A DNA stretch of 64,000 nt from Acheta domesticus (Eukaryota; Arthropoda; Insecta; Orthoptera; Gryllidae), in NCBI GenBank assembly GCA_031308135.1, contig JAHLJT010008756.1:135238949-135302948 (forward strand). The letters run 5' to 3'. The notes below the pieces were generated by a model. That model searched no databases, was not told the origin of the DNA, and saw nothing but the letters and a program-made list of their open reading frames with translations. Made by a program: the position numbers and the translations under genes. Shown piece by piece: positions 34,401 through 48,200 of this stretch. Numbering within the stretch: position 1 is the stretch's first letter; every line of letters begins with the position of its first letter.

Positions 34401-36200
34401 TGTCATCTATTCTAATCTGCTGCCTTCAAAGTTAGTTATCTTAAAAATATGGTGTATACTTTTAAATCAACATTATTTCTCACGGCATGAAAGTCAGATC
34501 ACTTTCTTGGGACTGAAGGGGCATTTGGTAGAATAATTATTACACAAATTTCTACACAAAAAACTATACTACTTTGTTTGAATGCAGTTTTTAATCTAGA
34601 CACAATATCATACCAAGATCAAAATCCTTTCACACTGATACAAGATTATTTTTATGATAACAGAAGAACATTTAATACATACTTATTTAAAAATTTTAGG
34701 ATGTTATCTTCTATCATAAATAAAACAGTATACCTACTTAAAAGGTTTCTGTTTACTTTTGTTAATTTCAACATATTGTAGACATATAAATATCATTGTA
34801 AGTAGCATATACCTTTAATTTTGTATCTATTTAAGTTAAGGACAAGTTTGCCCTAAATGTCAGACATGTTGCATGCTTGACTAGATTTAGATTTAAAGAT
34901 TTAAATTATTATTCTACAATCACAGATAACCACACATATCAAATGCAACAATAGCAAATTTTTAAAGCATAAAGCACACAAAATAAATTTTGTGTTCTTG
35001 GAGTAAACTTCATCTACACAACTGCAGAGTTCAGAAAGAAGTGATAAATGTGTGTAGAACACTGCAAACAGTTATCAATGCATTTTCAGCATCTTTCGAG
35101 GTTACAGAATGGATTGTTACCCCTGTCAACTACCAATGGTTCCCCTTCATTTTATACAGTTTTCTTTATCAATTTCGTCAAATGAAGAAATTTGTCAAAT
35201 ACAAATTTTGTGGAATAATTTGTCTCTATAAATTTTGTGAAATTTAAAATATACAAAAACTTATACTGTTCATTGTTTTCATGAAAATAGAATCTGTAAT
35301 GATAAATTTTCAAAAGACTAATGATAAAATTTCTCGTTCTGTCCCTGTACATAAAGTCCCCTACATAAATTATTTACAAATCTAAGTTTTGCGGTGGTTA
35401 GAAAGTAAAACATCTAGTCGATGTGTACAATCTTTTAGAATATTATTATTTACAATAAACCCAGGTGTAAATTATTTTTTACAATCATAAGCATTCTTTG
35501 CTCAATCACGGTAACTATTCGTTCTTTTAATAACATGCTTATAACAGATAGTGCTCTCCTAAATATTTTTTTTTTTTTTGTGAAAATAATATCTTTTCAC
35601 TTGACCAATGCAAATTTTTAAAGAGAATACAAATCTATATTAATTGGAAGATTTAAAAAAATATTTTTATATACACTAACTCAAAAAATAAAACATTTCA
35701 GTCAACATTATAAACTTTACCTTTGTTCAGACACGAATACAAGCTTTTATTTGGTTACATTGTCCAAACTGTTATTGTGCCATGAGTTCCACTTCATGGG
35801 AAATTCAACTTAAACATCTGTGTTTTATAGTGTAAATAATCTCTTGGAAAACAGTTTTCAACTATAGAAACAAAAATGTATTGGTAAGGAATGAAAAGAA
35901 AGCACTTAAGGTTGAAGGTCAAATGTTATTCCTGTAAGAACTTCGTAACACTAAACTACATGGTATTCGTTTTACACCAACAACACAATCCACCATATCA
36001 ACTTCATTGTTTAAACACAAGAAATGCATAATAGGTAAAAATGTACGTGCACTACTTATTCCAGAAATGCATCAGAGAAAAACATGCTCAACTCAATCCT
36101 CTACAGGAATAGGTTGCACATTTATGGAGAGTTTAATAAGCCCTTGTTTAAATTAGAAATGATGAAAAGGAAGGTGATCTAGGACGGGGGGTTAATCACA
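31441..36200 (-). other. SNAP-25 downstream region, probably long 3' UTR
   Basis: AT-rich sequence downstream of the SNAP-25 stop codon, without obvious transposons in most of its length. Neuronal transcripts often have long 3' UTRs, so part of this is likely transcribed (inference). Candidate poly(A) signals (TTTATT on the plus strand) occur near 34125, 34215 and 35745, but none stands out. No other gene seen. Confidence 0.4.
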
Positions 36201-36263
36201 TTACTTCAATAATTCATGGGCTTTCTGGTTTGCCTCAGCTATCCTGGTGACATTTGAATCTCC
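36201..36263 (-). CDS. Snap25: SNAP-25 last coding exon
   Basis: Encodes [20 protein letters not shown] and a TAA stop. The acceptor TTTTTTCACAG is strong. It holds the C-terminal layers of the second SNARE helix. The intron separating it from the previous exon is only 368 bp. Confidence 0.95.
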   Translation of the reverse strand, partial: GDSNVTRIAEANQKAHELLK

Positions 36264-39200
36264 CTGTGAAAAAAGAAAAATTGTGCCTTTAACAAATGAA
36301 GAAAAGGAACTGATTTGCGTTAACCAGAATGAGGTTTGGAAGAGTAAATAATATACTCTTCAAAATCTTATTCTGGTTATAAATGAAGCATTATGTATAT
36401 TCTTTTTTATTTGTTATGCTATGTCAAAATTTAGCATAGTACTTAATTAAAAATTTTATTTTTATACATCTTAGTCATAGGCCTACATATTAAATAAGTG
36501 GAAAACAATCACGAGCAGATTAATTTAATTAACCTTTATTTTAATAACTAAAAATACAAAACAAAAAAAACTCATTTCATTTGCTGCTTTGTGAATTGAA
36601 AGCAATATTTAAATTGAATCAAGTACAATACCTTTTTATTTATCCTCTCTATCTGTGTATTCTGGTTCTGTAATTCTGATCCCATATCAAGAGCCATGTT
36701 ACGCAGATTTCCAATCATTGTATTTACTTGTTCCATGTTTTCTTCCATCTCTGTTTCACGGGCATCATTTGTAATCCTGAAAAGAAATTAAGTATACATT
36801 TGAATGTAGATATTAATACTACTTTGCATGGATTTGTATTATATATATTATTTAATAACCTGCATTTGTAAAATAATTTCAAGTTTGGGGTTCTAAAGAG
36901 AAAATACAAATATATTGTAGAAACAGACATGGTTTCTCAGGCAAAGAGGAAAGTCCTCTTTACTATTTTCTTCTTTTGAATGTAATTACCGAATAAAATA
37001 TTTTTTATGTTTGAGGGAAATTATAATATTTTAGTTGATAGCTCTGCAGGATTTTAATTTTGATAATGTATTCAACGAAGTACTCGAGAGAAGAGCCAAA
37101 CCAAATCTCACTCATCTTCTTGTTTGTACATAGCATACAACTGCAACTTTTGCCCTATTTTCTGTTATAAATTTAATTTGTTCTTCATGCAAAATATTAA
37201 TCAATTAAATTAGAATTCTTATTATTCCAAGAAGAAAAGAAAGGATATTTTCATCTGAAAATGTAAGAAAATACTGATTTTACTTTACTTAATTTTCTAA
37301 CTACTCACACTGATCTGGTTGATGAGTGTGTTTTGTATGATCAAAAGACGATTAACTTGTAAGAATCTATTCATTTAATAAATAAAACATCCAAAAATGA
37401 TTAAGTGTTGACAGTGATTTATTACTTCACATTCTCAAAGAAATAGTTCAGCAACTTAAATCATGATAGTGCTAATATGCCTAGCTTGGCCTGTGCCAAG
37501 CACACCCACAAGTGAGTTTGTTTGCCACCCATCGTGACTGATGAAAGTTCGACAGGAAAACATTCACGAATACGAAAAGTATCGTAAAGATCATCTTAGA
37601 TGTACTTTCCATTGACACAATTGAACTTTTCAAACTGGCGTTGTGTAAACATTTTTAAAACTACCAACTGGCACCGACTTGCCCCGGTATCTCCTAACGA
37701 TTTATTTCATGTTTTGATGAAAGTTTATTGCATTTAAACCAGGTGTAAAGAAATAAAAGTATTTCGTACACCGCGATTTAAACATTAAACCAATAGCTCA
37801 AGTCCAATTCCAAGGAGATGTCAAATCTCCTTGATTGGACAGAGAGTTTCCATAAACGTACTTAGCGATGTAGCCTCCTTGAGGACCGAGTCCGTTGCGG
37901 TCGTCCATGACTCGTTGGGGCTGGTTGTTCACCACCTTCCCGTCGTCGTTGCCTTTCCAGGTCCCTTCGTCTTCTTTGAAAGATGAAGATCTAACAGAAG
38001 AGAAACAAGTTCACTGCAGAAAACTGGTGAGTCATTTCTTGCGAAGGAATATAACCTTCCGTCGAATACTCAATTAGATTAAACAAACGTTTCTTATGTC
38101 TTTTGCTAAGAAACGTTTCGTGACTGCACAGCAGATTCGGCAAACTTTTTTTTATACAAACGACAAAAAAAAAATTGTGTGCTGGCGGTATTGGGGTGCA
38201 AATGACGCCCGATCTTAGGTCATCGTGAACTTAGCCCGCTAGCTGGCCGTCAGAACTGCAGTACACTCGCGCATGAACAGTCGACCATCCGTCTGTGGAC
38301 AACACCAACGCCAACGCCAAAGTTCGTTCACAGGGTTTTCTTCAAGGTGACCGACCGATCTCGTATCTCCGTGGGTACCACGGGCAGGTGGGAAGAGAGA
38401 TGGATTTAAGTTTTCGTTAAGATAAACATGATAGCGATATAAAATATGTAGTTTATTCAACATTTTTTAAATTGAAATCGATCAATGTAGTAAAATGGAT
38501 TCCCCCCCATTTTGTTGGTCAAAATCCCAGATATTACCCACCTGGAATATTTTCGCGTGGGTAGTACTACCCACCGAACCCATTACTTCCGCTGGCCCTG
38601 ATGCGGAGAGATTACGAGTTTTCTATTTACAGCGGGTGCGGCATTTGCGCAGTAGAGACGTATAACGTCAATTCTGTAAGCATTTCCTGCGCCAATGCAA
38701 AGAAAACCAATAATTCCGTTCTTTGGTCATGTGAAGCGTGTTTTACCAAACCTCGTACAATTAATGCGCGCAATTTGCATGTGAGGGCCGAGGAAAATCC
38801 ACATGTTGCACGTAGTGTAGTTTACTAAGAGCCGTTCTCTATAAATGTGTCGTTTGGCATTGACGGGGTATTTATCCTCGGTCCTTACTTCTTATCCCGA
38901 GCATTGAAGAAGCGTTCAGTATCTGAATTTTATAACTTGGCTATTCCCAACGCTTTTGGAGCTGGAGCAGGAGGTTACAAATGACCGCGTTTGAGCTACC
39001 GAAGTCGAGGATCGTGATGGCCTTCGGCTCATTGAAAAGCGTGGCGGGAGAAATAAAGGGACAACTCGTCAGAATTGTGGACGTCACGGAGGCCGTAAGG
39101 CACAGATGCCAATCTTGCTTTCACACGAGGCTGTTTTAGAGCCCCTGTTACACGATGCGAAAAAGCGGAACTTTTGGCTGTATAAGCAAATATGATAAAC

Positions 39201-42200
39201 TGTCCTAGATAATACTTAAATAACAGTTTTTTCTCTCTCCTTTCATATTCGTATGATCAGAAGACAGTATTAGCAACAGGGAACAATATTTAATGTAATA
39301 TTTAGGCTATCATTTTTGCAAAAAATGACCAACGGCAAAAAACTTTTTAAAAAAAATTTTGTATAGGGTTTACACTATTTCCTTTTGCACTCATGACTAA
39401 CTTAATGTATTCTCTCGCCGGGTTATGTATGATCAACAAGAACTGAATCACCCTGTAAGTTGTGTTTACATTTTTTCTCGAATAGCGCACAGAACGCTTA
39501 TAAAAACGGCGTAGGTCTGAATTTCATTAATACCTTTCAATTTTCTGAAATTGCTAAAGATTAAAATGATTTGAATCCTCTCCTTCAACTTCATCATCGA
39601 AGAGAGATTTTTCCTTAATAAAATATGTTTTTCAAAATTAGTTATTTAAATAATATAACGAACCATATTTTAAGAATTTGAGTAGTGTTTTCTAAATTAT
39701 GAATGAAATCGTGGTATTAAAAAATACGTAAACGAAATTTTTGTATTAAACTGCTCCAAACTCCCATTGGTTTTCTGCTTTCAATTAACTCTTTACGTAC
39801 TCCAGTCTCGCAAATTGCCATTCAGATTTATTGAGTGCGCCATTAAAGTCTTTAAATCAGGGACATCCATAAAATGACGTTAGAAACTTCATTACCTGTA
39901 ATGAAAGGGAAGTTCATTGAGTTTTCTTCAAGTGATCAACAGATTGTAGCACATGAGCAGAGAATTAACTCCATGAATATAAGAAATCGATGGAGCTCGG
40001 TTACCTCGAAAATAAACGGTAATCTAAGTTACATTGAAAGTGCAGTTCGCTTCCTCATTCTTTCGAAAATAAGTGCCCGACGCATCAGTAAGAATGTTGA
40101 ATTTAGAAATTTAATACGTTTAAATGACAATTACTGAGTGAACATTTTTCAATTCTAGGAAAATTATTAAAGATATAAATGAAGCTGATTTTGAGACATT
40201 ATTGATAAGGTTTTTTTAAAAATTGAAACAATTTCATTCGAAATTAGCAAAAAACGACACGTTTTTTTCGAAAAAATCAAACATTATATTTAATCATTAT
40301 ATTTTCAGAACAGATTTATTAGAAAATCTAGATCTTCAATAATATAATTGTAAGATAAACTTGATAAAGGTTTGAAAATTCAGAGATTTTAATTATTATC
40401 GGTTCTGTGTCATTTTTATATAGATCTCTATTTGAGCAAAAAATTTGGAGCTTTTTTAAAAAAATATTGAAAATCTTCAAGCAGTTTCATTTAAAGGACC
40501 ATCAAACATTAAAATATCTTTTTGAAATTTGCAGGGCCCTACGTCGAGCTAGATCGATCGGGGAATATCCATATTGGAGAATATTCTATGAACGGTGTTG
40601 TTCACCGACGGAGGGACGATACATTTTTGAAAACAGAAGTTTTTCGTTATCAAGACACCTGAAATATGCATTTCTGAAAAAATTTCGGCATATTTTTACA
40701 GCATTTCAGTAGTTCCTGTATGCTACATGATCGAAATCTACTACGGTATAATGGTAGGCAAGTTGAGACATGGAATATTTTACATTCATAATTGATACGT
40801 GAATTCAAACTAAAAAATCCGAGTCATTTTAGAGTTATGTGTTGATACATTATTATGACTTAAGTGTTCATGTCTGTGAATAAGTATGTACGTGTCTACA
40901 ACGCATGGGCAGTTTTGCAGTGACAATCTTTTAATGTTTAATCCATCAATTCTTGCAGCACGTTTTCTCGTGGTGGATAATGTAAATTTTAAACATAAGA
41001 AAATTTCATTAAAATTGTAGACCTTGGGGCAATAACATGCTACGTCACATTTCTAATGAAATTGAGATATTCGTGTATTTCGATGCCCTATAAATGTATG
41101 TAGATGTTGGGGTTTTTATTTTAAAGATTCGCCGCAAGATGGCAGTGTAATTCATAAATGAGTGTTCTTTATCCCAATGTGTAGAATGCCATGTCTCAAC
41201 CTGTACTTCCCTTTTTCTCAAAATTTACATATGGTGGCATAGCATGTTATTGCCCCGAGGTCTTCAATTTTAATGACATTTTCTTATGTTTAAAATTTAC
41301 ATTATCCACCACGACAAAAACGTGCTGCAAGAATTGATGGATTAAACATTAAAAGATTGTCACTGCAAAACTGCCCATGCGTTGTAGACACGTACATACT
41401 TATTCACTGACATGAACGCTTAATTTAAGTCATAATAATGTATCAACACATAACTTTAAAATGATGGATTAAATGGCTATTAAAAATAAACAGTACTTAG
41501 CATTGCCATCATTGCGAAGCCCACTCATCCAATCTCAATCGTTTTACAAAGAAAATGTACTCGCTGGTGGAGGAGGGCGCGATCTCACTACTGGATGAAA
41601 ATGTTCAGGGCAACAGCAGTTGCCACTGCAGCGTCTTTGACTGAGAGATCCGAGACCGACAGGATCAGGTTTTTCGACTCTAGCTTTTCAGCTAGGTTGA
41701 ATTCAGCCGGTTTCTCCAATTAACACCAGGCGAATGCCGCAGCAGTAATCTAACAAACGGGCTACGGACCGCGCGCGATCTTTCCTTCCTCTTCCTTGTC
41801 CTATCCTCACCCCTTACATACACACACACTTAGTACACTAACATGCACTGTACTATCACACATGCCGGGAGACCGGTGGGGGCTTAGAGCTTGTCCCGGC
41901 TGGGGCGGTTGCCCATTGGTGGGAGATACCTGATTGAGGAAAACCCTGCAAGCCGACCTGTAGGTCGAGCGCCATTTCCCGACTGTTAGTGATTCCGCGC
42001 GCGCCAAGGGCTGTCATTAATCCCGTAGGTGTAGTGCACGTTTTTCCATGGGAGAGGGCGGTGATCTTCCCCCGCTGGATGGCGAGATCCGGCGTCGATA
42101 AACCGATGGTAGCGGGTTTCCCCCAACCGGGTATCTCCCATCAGCCAGGCACCACCCCAACCGAGACAAGCTCTAAGCTCCCGACCGGTCTCCCGGCATG

Positions 42201-45200
42201 TGTGGCAGTGTAGTGCATGTTAGTGTGTGTGTGTAAGAGGTGAGGATAAGGCGAGGAAGAGGAAGGAAAGATCGCGCGCGGTTCGTGGCCCGTTTGTTAG
42301 GGTACCGCTCCGGCAATCGCCTGGTGTTGATCGGCCTATGGAAAACCACAGACCAGATCAGACAACTATTAGAATTCTCCTCCAGACAGCGACTGAACTC
42401 CACCTAGCTGACAAGCTAGTGTCTAAAATCCTGCCACCGTCGGGACTGGAAACCTCCCGGTCAGAGGGACTGCAGTTATATCATTTGATGCCCTGACTCA
42501 TCTCTCCGGGTTCCATCTCTCATGATATACATTCACTAAGCTCACGGAATTTATGACCATAGGATTAAAAAAAAATCATCAAGTGAGTGAAGGAGGAAGG
42601 GGGTGGGGCGGGAGTGACTCACTTGTTGCAGGGCAGCTCACAGAGGCCGCAGCACTTGGCCATGCCCGCCAGGTTCTTCTCGGCCTCGTGCATGTCCACG
42701 TTGATCTGGTCCATGCCCTCCTCGATGCGCTCCAGTTGCTCTGTGGGCACACGCACCTCCGCTCTGCACCACACCTCCTCTCACTCTTAGTCGTCGCGAA
42801 ATCCGATCCACCCACAAACGGTTTAACATTGATGTCGTAGGCTTCCTCGGCCAGCAGTCGTGATCTGGGCTGTCCTGGTAACGCCGCGTCGCAGGCCGGG
42901 GTGCCGACGTTTCGACCGCCATGTCGCCATCTTCTTCAGAGCTGTAATGCGACGGCATCACGGCATTAGCAGCCCATGAGGTCGAAACGTCGGCACCTCA
43001 GCCTGCGACGCGTCGGTACCAGGACAGCCCAGATCGTGTTTTATTATTGGATTAAATAATTTCATACACACGCACACACACACTTTTACATCGTATTGAA
43101 ATATCACTTTTAATCGATTTTTATTTACACGTACTGTTATATCGGCATAACGCAGTGATGAACGAAATGCCATTCTTAAAGGTTGGCGTCCGATAAAGAT
43201 TTTACAAGCACGATCGAATTAAATGAGTTGCAGATAAAAATTGTGTTAGCACTATTCAAAGAAATGGTATTCCTTGTTTATAAGATTTATTTTTATAAGA
43301 AAGTGATATGACGAAAAGTAACAGACACACGGGCCGATATCACAAATAAAGGATTGGTTGTAAACCATCGTTAAGGCATTTTACAAATTTCAGAACGCGT
43401 CAGTAATTTGCTCTAATTCGGCCCAACGACGTTAATAACTATAAAAAGGATTATGTTAACGTCTGCTTTATGAGTGAAGCTATTGGGGTATTATTTGGCC
43501 TTATTTGTACAAACAGCTTTAGTATAACCAAAATTTCTTTTATTTCATTTATTTGGCATTTCGGTTCTGTCTTGGTCCATTTTCAAAAACTACATTGGAA
43601 TTTCAAGTGCTACTAAATTGCCCTACATTGCTACTACTTTGCAAAAACTACAGTGGGTCTAAATATTGTATAATTTAAAATCTGTTAAATTCTCCACTTC
43701 ATTCACCATATACAGCCAAGTTAAAATCACAATCGTAAAGGTTAAAACAAGTTGACAGTTCTTTGCTAATAATGTGGGGGGAGGTTAAATAAATAAATCA
43801 TTTTTATTCGCACCCGTATTGTTTAATAGGAAAGTTTCTCTAAAAGAGGAGCAACTACATTTTTACGCGATTAGCCAGAATTATATTTTTAATTTTTACA
43901 ATAATTATTTATTCAGAGTATTAAGTTAATATTAGTTTATATTCATGAAACTGAGTCGCTTGAGTGGTCATCTCAGGAACTCCCAAAAGTCCATTAAGTG
44001 TAAGGATACTTAAAAATGCAATTCGTGTATTTATCAAAAAAATGTGTGCACCTTATTACATGAATATTTGGGTTTTATTCCATGAATTATCAGTCAAAAC
44101 TGTAATTTTTTCTAAGAAAAATTTACTTTATAATTACTGTTTCTACGTCACGAGGCAAATGAATCCTTTTGAAGGAGCTCATTAATATCCAACCAGGAGA
44201 CTGTATATGATGTTATCCGTTTGCACGAGTGGATATTTTGGATGTTTCACAAGGGCAATATAGTACCACTGTAAACGAAATGCATATTCTGATTTTTGTA
44301 TGACATCGTTATAAATATCTTCAATGGGAAAATAACTATGGAATTTGCTTCAAAGCTCAGACTTTTTCCGCAGCATGGTTTCATTAATTACGTCATGTGT
44401 CATGAACGTGTTTACTTACTAGAGGTTGCAATTGAGATTAATATTACTTGTAGTAATTGAAAAAAAAATGGTACTCTCTACTTCAATTTTCATCACAAGC
44501 AAAATGAACTTCACGTTAATTAATAGAAAAATATGTATGAAAGGTAGAAAATATTAAAACTGCTCATGAGACTTGTGTACTTGCATATATGTCACAAGTT
44601 ATTTGACCATATTTAATAGTAGTACAATGATTAAAAAGGCTAGATAGTGTTCTATTTTGAGTGTAAAAGGTTACCTACTTGCACTGAATTATATGGTTCT
44701 TTTGACTTAATGAGAGTGCTACGAGTTATTCATGTTTTCATTTTTGTGAGTACGACTGCGTCAAGTGACGACCGTCAGCCACGACGTACTCTTGCATTCA
44801 GAAGCGATGACGTCTTGATTTGCGCTATAAAAACGCTATTTTATTGACTATTCAGTGCACAGAAAGAGGAAGTTTATAATGATGGCATTAAAAAAGATGT
44901 AACTGAAATGGATCGAGATCTAGACTTTGCCACACTTTTATAAATGACTTTACAGAAAGATGACGTCTTGATTTGCGCAACAAAACCTCTATTTTATATA
45001 CTATTGTATTTAATGCATAGAAAGAGGCAGTTTATGATGACATTAAAAAAATATGTAACTGAAATGGATCGAGGTCTAGACTTTGCCACACTTTTATAAA
45101 TGACTACAGAAAGATGACGTCTCGATAAAACCGCTATTTTATATACTATTTAATGCATAGAAAGAGGCAGTTTATAATGACATCAAAAAAAATATGTAAC

Positions 45201-48200
45201 TGAAATGGATCGAGGTCTAGACTTTACCACACTTTTATAAATGACTTTACATAAAGATGACGTCTTGATTTGCGCAACAAAACCTCTATTTTATATACTA
45301 TTGTATTTAATGCATAGAAAGAGGGAGTTTATGATGATGACATTAAAAAAAGATGTAACTGAAATGGATCGAGGTCTAGACTTTGCCACACTTTTATAAA
45401 CAATAATTTATTAAAATCTCTGCTGCGAACATTAAAATACCATCGCACGAGGATGCGAGGTTGGAAATTAACAAGTCTACCAACAGGAGATTTTGCTAGC
45501 TGTGACGTCACGAAACTCAGGCCAAAAGCTTTCTCCCTTCTCCATTGTTCAACATTGTGAATACAGAATTACAATCCGACATTCTCTACTTGCGAAATGC
45601 GACGTCGTTTATTCGTGAGGCAGCGTGTTGCCATTGCATTTAAATTTTTTGTTTGTTTACGGCGAAATGGTGAATAGTTTCCGAGTTTCAGGCTGTTGAA
45701 ACATTGAATGTGAAAAAAATAAAGTCCACATGTTATGATTTCCTCTTGGTAGCGTTCACAGATTACTGGAATGTCCCCAAAAACTAATTTCAGCTCTCTG
45801 CAGAGAAGATTTTGTATCCTCTAAATATTGTGTGAAAAAGCGCAACAACGAATATTTATTTAATACATAAATAGTATTATTTGTATATCCCTTTTATTCT
45901 CTAGTATTACATTTGTATTTTTACTTGTTTTTACTGTAACCACTGACGAAGAGGAAAACTCGGTTCGCCAATTCCACCAGTCTTCGTCAAAAAGGTCTTG
46001 ACAATCGTCATTTTCACGAACGTAAAATATTTGACACATCGGTACGTTTCACCGACTTCGTGATCTACTATTTCAAGTAGGTTCACATTTTTTACACAAT
46101 TGGCTCTTGTGTGCAGTCCACGATCTTTTTAACTCCAGGAACGTTTGCTATTCTAAAAAAAAAGTCCTGTCTTTCTGCTGAGGCTTTGTTACTTCCTAAA
46201 AATGCTACACACTGCATTATGAGACAATTGCAAAAGAAAATGACTTTTTGTGTACATAACGGCGCCCTGTGGATAACAAAATTCTATTGCAATTGTCTCC
46301 ATCAAGGTGAAAATACCTGTTAGTAAAATATTAGATCTGTCAACAACTTCTGCTTGAGCTTAAGAGGCTTAGTTTTGTTTAAGGGGTATCCTGATGCGTT
46401 TCAATTTTTTTTACAATCTTCAGGTACACCGCCTTGGACATTCTGTATTTGGTTATTGAAAAATTTGAGCAAATTGAGCATTGTTCAGTTCACAAAATAA
46501 TTAATTTTTTTAGTAATTGCTCGTACTGGACCGATAGTTTCTTAATCAGCTCCACATGAATAGGAAAAGAGTATAATAACAAAGGCAACGAAATACAATG
46601 CAGGCGTTTGATACACCATAACCTTACAACAAGAATTGAAAGGAGCGTTGAGGGCGGGGTCCCGATCTGTCAACATTTGTTGAATATTTTCACGATTTTG
46701 AGGCGAAACGATGTTAGTGAAACATAAATACGGCGTTTAGTGACCTTTCAGTAGTTTTTCCCCTCTTTTCTTAAACAATATATTTTAAAACTCTCATCTA
46801 CTTGCCTTTTCCATTTATATTTCAAAATAATGTATTCGTTTTTTACTTTGAATAAGAATTGCTTTTTTTAATTGGTTAGTGAAGGTTGAAGTCTAGAATA
46901 CCAAGTATTGTTGTTCTCTTAGTATGGTGAAAATACTGGTAAAGGCCATAGCAAATAATATTTTTAGGTAGTTTTATTAAAAGACTTAGGATGTTGTACT
47001 AAATTTATGATCTAAAACTCAGTGGGTGATTAGGACATCTCTTTTTGAGTAGAGTATTTTCTTGCCTAAAAATGACAATTTTTAATTTGTTCGATTTTTT
47101 GATAATTTATTACAAAATTCCGACTTTGATCAGTTAGTGCCCATTTGAAATATTAAAAATTGTGGTAATGGTCAGACACGAGTCAGCAATGATAAATCGA
47201 TGTTCAACCTCCTGAATGTGTTTGAGACACTTGAAGTTCGAAAAAGTATCAGTTTATGTTGCATATTTTAATGTCAATATAAATGTATTTCAGTTATCTT
47301 AGATTTACACCTCCAAAGACTGCAGCTCCTCATTCTGCAAGTTTGAAGGAAATGGGAAGTCTCTAATTCTTGTTTTTCATATTTTGTGCTTGACATGTGT
47401 CTACTGAGTCAGTGGCCACTAGTAATGTTTTTACCCTAATAGTTGTCCAGAGTTGCTAATTAAAAATAAGTGTTAATGCGTGTGTGCATGTGATTGGTCC
47501 AAAAAATGAAATTTTATCCGCTCTTGCGCGCGGGAACAGTTGAGAATTCGTATGCCTGAAGGGCGTGACGTCGCAGATCGTTGTAAGGCCTTGGAATGTC
47601 GGAGGCTGACGCCTGAGTCCCTGCGTCGCCTTACCGCCGTCAGCTGTTCCAGGGCGACTGGAGGGGTCGACGCCCGAAACCTTTCTTTCATTCACACTCA
47701 TTGGACACAGAGAAAGAGAAAACGAACAGAAAGACACATGAAAAGCAAACGCAGCCCAAAGCGGAAAGAGATGGAACCATTACGGGGCACAAGGGTGGGG
47801 GGAAATTCTGTAAATGGATGTGAAGATACCTGTACCTCGCGTCGTTGAAGATTTGAAGTAAGAAGTGGATTCGAATGCATTTTACAGATACATTCGTTTG
47901 TGTACAATTAAATGTCCATAATATTAGGCGTAGCGTTTCATGCACCAAACAATACTGATATTTAATATGAGTTAACCGACTTTTCTGGATTATTGGTGAT
48001 TTATGGTTTGATTAATAGAAAAAATCCTGTTCTTTCATAATGTCAGTGAACTGATATTTCTAAGAAAATGAGCAAAATGTTTTAAATTATTCTGCAATGA
48101 GAAAATCAATTTCATATTCCTGTTCATCTTCAAATGCCTGATTAAATATCACCGTTTCCCCCTAATTTCGAATACATTAATCAAAATCATTATGCAAATA

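Larger units (their letters stand above)
37991..42622 (-). other. SNAP-25 4.6 kb intron
   Basis: Contains a diverged copy of the ~290 bp repeat (about 39340-39690), the long inverted repeat at 40824-41464 and the tail-to-tail SINE pair at 41.6-42.5 kb. The stretch 38000-39300 shows nothing recognisable. Confidence 0.6.

Noticed and set aside
42638..42961. 107-codon minus-strand frame overlapping the SNAP-25 exon
   Set aside because: Out of frame with the SNARE coding sequence and extends into the hammerhead-like repeat.
44806..45400. CRISPR-like or rDNA spacer array
   Set aside because: Units are ~150 bp tandem copies without spacers, and no rRNA similarity is visible.
47456..47948. Overlapping frames in a GC-rich intron patch
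   Set aside because: Frames on both strands with no family features; the GGTCGACGCCCGAAAC string suggests a repeat end, but no hammerhead box is present.
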